64,000 nucleotides of DNA. Origin: Comamonadaceae bacterium M7527 (GTDB lineage Bacteria; Pseudomonadota; Gammaproteobacteria; Burkholderiales; Burkholderiaceae_C). The translations under genes were made by a program, and so were the position numbers. Below the pieces are notes generated by a model that saw only the letters and a list, made by a program, of their open reading frames with translations, was not told the origin of the DNA and did not search any database. This document shows, one piece after another, positions 60,689-64,000 of this stretch (positions are counted from its first letter, which is position 1; each line of letters opens with the position of its first letter). Where the stretch lies: positions 2,294,001 through 2,358,000 of the forward strand of contig CP087990.1 of NCBI GenBank assembly GCA_021044545.1, read 5' to 3'.

Positions 60689-61926
60689 TCGGGCGGGGTC
60701 TGTAGGCGCTCAGCGCGCAGCACCAGCCACAGTGCTGCACTGCCCAAGGTGGCAAAGCCTAGGGCCACAGGCATTAGGGTGCCGTTATAGCCTTGGCCTA
60801 TGAGCGTGCCAAAGGTGAGCGACACCACGTTGGATGCCGCTGCAATAATGGCGGTGGCCGTGCCTGCAATGTGGCCCATGTGCTCCATGGCCAAGGCGTT
60901 GAGGTTGCCCAGTAGCAGCCCCACACAAAACAGCGACGTCAAGCCAAAGGCAAAGAACATGGCAAAGGGCACCACCATCACAGTGCTCAGTGCCGCCATC
61001 AAAAGCCCCAGTGCGATGATGGCCAACAAGCCACGAATCACAATAAAACGCATGCCCACGCGCTCAACCATGCGCGAGTTTAAAAGCGACGACATGCCAA
61101 AGCCCAAGGCTTGCAGGCCAAAATACACCACGAAGATGCTGCCAATTTGGAACTGCACTTGGAAAATTTGCTGGGTTGAAAGCGGATAACCAATGAAACT
61201 GCCCAACACCAAGCCCATGGCAAGGGCGTAGCTGCGTGTGGCTTTGTGCGTTACAACTTGGTGTGCAGCGTTGCAAATGGTGGCGACTCGCCAAGGCGTG
61301 CGTTTGCTAGGTGGCAAGGTTTCTTGTAGTGCCAGTGCGGCCCATAGTCCAACGGCCAAGGCATACACCACAAAAAACGCAAATATCATGCGCCAGTGCG
61401 CGAACAACATAATGCCTTGGCCCAGCGCTGGTGCCAGTACTGGGGCCATGATGAAGATCATCATCACCAACGACAACACCTTGGCCATTTCGCGACCCTG
61501 AAACTTGTCGCGCACAATAGACACACATGACACGACAGGCCCAGCGGCCCCCAAACCTTGTATGACGCGGCCTACCAGCATGGTGCCCATGGTGCTGGCC
61601 AGCAAACAAATCAGCGCACCTAGCATGTACAACGCCAAACAGGCCAGTAACAAAGGCTTGCGGCCAATGGCATCCGACACAGGGCCTGCTAGTAATTGTC
61701 CAATGGCCATGCCGCCAAATACGGCGGACAAAATCAGCTGCGGCTGGTTGGGGTAAGCGCTATGCAGATCAATGCCAATCTGCCCCAGTGCCGGCAACAT
61801 AGCGTCTATGGAAATAGCTGCTACGGACATCAGTGCGGCCATTAGTACTACAAATGAGGCGGGTATGGCGCTTGGGTCTGAGACCTGTGTGGATGTGTGC
61901 TGGGCGTGGTCCATGGCATCGTGCAA
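60679..61926 (-). CDS. Bcr/CflA-type MFS multidrug efflux transporter
   Basis: A protein of 415 residues with 12 hydrophobic helices, of the DHA1 Bcr/CflA group. Helix 1 has SIDAMLPALGQIG. The loop 2-3 motif is GPVSDAIGRKPLLL, and motif C-like GLGAAGPVVSCVSIVRD is in helix 4-5. Exported substrates cannot be predicted from sequence. The N-terminus (about 20 residues) is His/Asp/Thr-rich and soluble. It is divergent from nudB by only 22 bases, so the two promoters overlap the coding ends. Confidence 0.9.
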   Translation of the reverse strand: MHDAMDHAQHTSTQVSDPSAIPASFVVLMAALMSVAAISIDAMLPALGQIGIDLHSAYPNQPQLILSAVFGGMAIGQLLAGPVSDAIGRKPLLLACLALYMLGALICLLASTMGTMLVGRVIQGLGAAGPVVSCVSIVRDKFQGREMAKVLSLVMMIFIMAPVLAPALGQGIMLFAHWRMIFAFFVVYALAVGLWAALALQETLPPSKRTPWRVATICNAAHQVVTHKATRSYALAMGLVLGSFIGYPLSTQQIFQVQFQIGSIFVVYFGLQALGFGMSSLLNSRMVERVGMRFIVIRGLLAIIALGLLMAALSTVMVVPFAMFFAFGLTSLFCVGLLLGNLNALAMEHMGHIAGTATAIIAAASNVVSLTFGTLIGQGYNGTLMPVALGFATLGSAALWLVLRAERLQTPPDQA

Positions 61927-61948
61927 ATGAATAACTTGGTATTATCTC

Positions 61949-62449
61949 ATGATGGTAACGACCCAAGCTTTTAAAATTCCACAGTCGGTGTTGGTAGTCA
62001 TTTATGTGCAGCCCTCAAAGCCTCTTGGGCCATGCTGGAGCGAGGTGCCCGTGTTGCTGCTTGAGCGCGCAGGCCACAGTGGTTTTTGGCAAAGCGTGAC
62101 GGGTTCTTTGGACGCTTTGGACGAGCCTTTTGAGCAAGCCGCAGCCCGAGAGGTGCTAGAAGAAACGGGGCTTGATGCGCACGCGCGTGGTTGTACCTTG
62201 CAAGACTGGCAGCTAGAAAATATCTACGAGATTTACCCGCAGTGGCGTTGGCGCTACGCGCCGCAGGTGACCCACAATACAGAGCGTGTGTTTGGCTTGG
62301 CGCTTCCCAGTCAGCTGCCAGTTTGTATCAGCGCCGAGCACACCGCCTTTGAGTGGCTGCCCATGGCACAGGCCATGCAGCGTTGTTTTTCACCATCCAA
62401 CACCGAGGCCATTTCATGGTTGCCGCGTTTGGGGCTTTGCGCGGCATGA
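61949..62449 (+). CDS. nudB: Dihydroneopterin triphosphate diphosphatase
   Basis: Nudix enzyme of folate synthesis that removes pyrophosphate from dihydroneopterin triphosphate. It has 166 residues. The N-terminus is KIPQSVLVVIYV, typical of NudB. The Nudix box is GSLDALDEPFEQAAAREVLEETGL. IYEIYPQWRWRYAPQVTHNTERVFGL forms the substrate-binding part that distinguishes it from generic Nudix proteins. The start may be ATG 61949 or 61952. Its stop overlaps the ATG of a 17-codon reading frame (ATGA), and folE lies further on, tying this locus to pterin metabolism. Confidence 0.92.
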   Translation: MMVTTQAFKIPQSVLVVIYVQPSKPLGPCWSEVPVLLLERAGHSGFWQSVTGSLDALDEPFEQAAAREVLEETGLDAHARGCTLQDWQLENIYEIYPQWRWRYAPQVTHNTERVFGLALPSQLPVCISAEHTAFEWLPMAQAMQRCFSPSNTEAISWLPRLGLCAA

Positions 62450-62499
62450 CCGCTGCGGTTGCGCTGGCCACCTGCAACATGCAAAAGGGTGTGGTGTGA
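62446..62499 (+). pseudogene. 17-codon remnant of an endonuclease/exonuclease/phosphatase (EEP) gene
   Basis: The frame ATG 62446 to TGA 62497-62499 reads MTAAVALATCNMQKGVV. This matches the start of EEP-family proteins (consensus like LRVATYNIHKGV), a gene that usually stands between nudB and clsB in Burkholderiales. Only the first 17 codons remain, then clsB begins in another frame through GTGTGA. The start overlaps the nudB stop. The remnant may now serve only to couple clsB translation. The whole ~250-residue body of the gene is missing, so a large deletion is inferred. Confidence 0.6.
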
Positions 62500-63764
62500 A
62501 GCGTTCTCGCCCTGACATGGCCACCGAGCTTGGACACAGCGTACAGCTGCTGGCGGGCGGGCGGGATTTGTTCCCTGCCATGATCAAGGCCATGGCCAAT
62601 GCTCGCAGCAAGGTACGGCTAGAAACGTATATTTTTGACTTTGACGGCGATGCGCTAAGCGTTGCCCAGGCCTTGGCCGATGCTGCAAGGCGTGGGTTGA
62701 CCGTGCAGGTGGTATTGGATGGTGTGGGTACACCGCATGTGCCGCAGGCGTGGCAGCAGCGGTGGGCGCAAGCGGGTGTGCAGTGGCGCTGGCACGCCCC
62801 CTTGGGGGCCTTTGGTTTGCTCATTCCCAGTCGCTGGCGGCGCTTACACCGCAAGCTGTGTGTGGTGGACGAAGAGCTTGCGTTTTGCGGCGGCATTAAC
62901 GTAGTAGACGATTATTTGGATGTTGCCCTTGGCCCTTTATTGCACCCACGCCTGGACTTTGCTGTGCAAGTGCAAGGCCCTCTGGTGGCGCAGGTGTGCG
63001 AGACCATGCAGCGCCAGTGGCAGCGTTTGCCCATACAACGCTTGTGGCAAGGCCAGCCAAGGCAGGCTGCAAAAGCCGTTAAGGACAGGGCGCAGGTGAT
63101 GTGGCGCGCGGCGGCGGGCCTGATAAGAGGCAAGCTCATCACCAACCCTTACGCCTTTAAGCGATACACGCCCCAGGTTAGCGGCGCGGCCGCACGGCTG
63201 GTGTTGCGTGACAATGCGCGACACCGTCACGACATTGAAAAGGCTTATTTGCAAGCCATTGCCAACGCGCGAACAGACGTGTGGATGGCCATGGCTTACT
63301 TTGTGCCCGGGGCCAAAATACGCCGTGCCATGTACGCAGCTGCCGCCAGGGGCGTCGCGATTCATGTCGTGGTGCAAGGGCGGTACGAAAATTTCATGCA
63401 GTTTCGGGCGGCTAGGCCCATATACAAACGCCTGGCTGCGGCCGGTATCGCGTTGGCGCATTATTCACCCAGTGCCTTGCACGCCAAAGTTGCGGTGGTG
63501 GACGGGCAGTGGGCCACTGTGGGGTCTAGCAACCTGGACCCACTGAGCTTGCTATTGGCCAAGGAAGCCAATATTGAAGTGAGCGACAGGGAATTTGCCC
63601 AGGACTTGCGCGACAGGTTGCAAACCATTTGGGCGCACAGCGAAACGGTGACGCTGAGCCTGGCGCGCGAGACGGGTTGGCGCGGTTGGTGGGAGCGCGG
63701 TCTGGACGCCATGGCCTTTGCACTGATGCGCACCGCGCTGTGGCTGACCGGGCACACTTACTAG
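62496..63764 (+). CDS. clsB: Cardiolipin synthase B (phospholipase D family)
   Basis: Makes cardiolipin by transphosphatidylation at the inner membrane. It has about 422 residues from GTG 62496, whose bases overlap the TGA of the upstream 17-codon frame. Two HKD motifs are complete: HRKLCVVDEELAFCGGIN (about residue 116) and HAKVAVVDGQWATVGSSN (about 328). VRLETYIFDFDGDAL near residue 45 is also typical. ATG 62517 is an alternative start. The frame is open further upstream across nudB, but that is not conserved. A C-terminal hydrophobic segment is short. Confidence 0.92.
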   Translation: MKRSRPDMATELGHSVQLLAGGRDLFPAMIKAMANARSKVRLETYIFDFDGDALSVAQALADAARRGLTVQVVLDGVGTPHVPQAWQQRWAQAGVQWRWHAPLGAFGLLIPSRWRRLHRKLCVVDEELAFCGGINVVDDYLDVALGPLLHPRLDFAVQVQGPLVAQVCETMQRQWQRLPIQRLWQGQPRQAAKAVKDRAQVMWRAAAGLIRGKLITNPYAFKRYTPQVSGAAARLVLRDNARHRHDIEKAYLQAIANARTDVWMAMAYFVPGAKIRRAMYAAAARGVAIHVVVQGRYENFMQFRAARPIYKRLAAAGIALAHYSPSALHAKVAVVDGQWATVGSSNLDPLSLLLAKEANIEVSDREFAQDLRDRLQTIWAHSETVTLSLARETGWRGWWERGLDAMAFALMRTALWLTGHTY

Positions 63765-63914
63765 CGACCAGACACGCTGGTCAATGCCCTTAGCCTATCT
63801 GTGGCCGCTTGAACCTGGCCACCGGTTTGGCTGTTGGGGGGTGATACGATTTGGGCATTGAATGTAGACTTGCGGGTCATCCGCCACGATCTGCACCTTT
63901 TTAGCGCACCAACA

Positions 63915-64000
63915 ATGACCCAACTTATGAACCCAGAAGACGAAGGCGTACCGGTATCGGTCAAGATTCGTGAGCGCTTAAAGGCCAATCGCCAGCGTTT
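63915..64000 (+). CDS. folE: GTP cyclohydrolase I, N-terminal fragment (cut by window edge)
   Basis: The last 86 bases open a frame from ATG 63915 (alternative 63927) reading GVPVSVKIRERLKANRQRF, matching the N-terminus of the FolE type that follows clsB in Burkholderiales. It would catalyse the first step of folate synthesis, in line with nudB nearby. No catalytic residues are in view, so the name rests on the N-terminus and gene order. Confidence 0.65.
   Translation, partial: MTQLMNPEDEGVPVSVKIRERLKANRQR

Overview
This window is chromosomal DNA from a beta-proteobacterium of the order Burkholderiales, most likely Comamonadaceae or a close relative. I base this on protein sequence character and on several gene orders I recognise from that order: purM / AI-2E permease-hda-HAD-pcnB-folK; ispB / rplU-rpmA-obg-proB-CNP1-rppH / proS; hemA-prfA-prmC-grxD; ubiE-ubiJ-ubiB-fmdB-DUF502-aspS; and nudB-clsB-folE. 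The genus cannot be fixed from the sequence alone. Almost the whole window is dense housekeeping sequence. I see no insertion sequence, prophage, CRISPR array, rRNA or tRNA gene.

Layout. 1-2.2 kb: the 3' end of acnB, two intergenic hairpin structures and a flavin monooxygenase. 2.3-5.5 kb: argF, argD, a frameshifted DUF3579 gene and rpsT. 5.6-14.5 kb: murJ, a frameshifted SirB1-type gene, purM, an AI-2E-type permease, hda, a frameshifted HAD phosphatase, pcnB, folK and pdxH. 14.6-25.3 kb: an OmpA-like protein, gloA, a hotdog thioesterase, rhlE (tail frameshifted), ettA, DUF1415, rne with a long leader, and rluC. 25.3-34 kb: an H-NS protein, gph-like HAD, a frameshifted Rieske gene, sppA, galU, an orphan ParA-like ATPase, rpoH under a perfect CIRCE operator, ispB and a chemoreceptor. 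34.3-45.4 kb: rplU-rpmA-obg-proB, the CNP1-like gene, rppH, proS, grxD, prmC, prfA, hemA, a small membrane protein and ugpQ. 45.5-57.3 kb: a very large FAD/Fe-S/CCG dehydrogenase, then HIT, DUF971, ubiE, Tim44-like, ubiJ, ubiB, fmdB, DUF502 and aspS. 57.3-61.9 kb: an accessory-looking block (exported DsrE protein, OxyR, rubrerythrin, rubredoxin, rubredoxin reductase, Bcr/CflA efflux). 61.9-64 kb: nudB, a 17-codon remnant, clsB and the start of folE.

The most coherent system is the OxyR-linked peroxide reduction chain at 57.8-60.7 kb. Redox-sensing OxyR is divergent from a stand-alone diiron rubrerythrin domain, a separate one-domain rubredoxin and a flavin rubredoxin reductase. Together they would pass electrons from NAD(P)H to H2O2. 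A palindromic site lies between oxyR and the operon. The block appears to be inserted into the usual aspS-nudB neighbourhood.

Five otherwise well-conserved genes in the first 27 kb carry single frameshifts, at least two of them in A or T runs. I found none in the remaining 37 kb. Residual sequencing error and genuine decay cannot be separated here, so both are noted in the entries.
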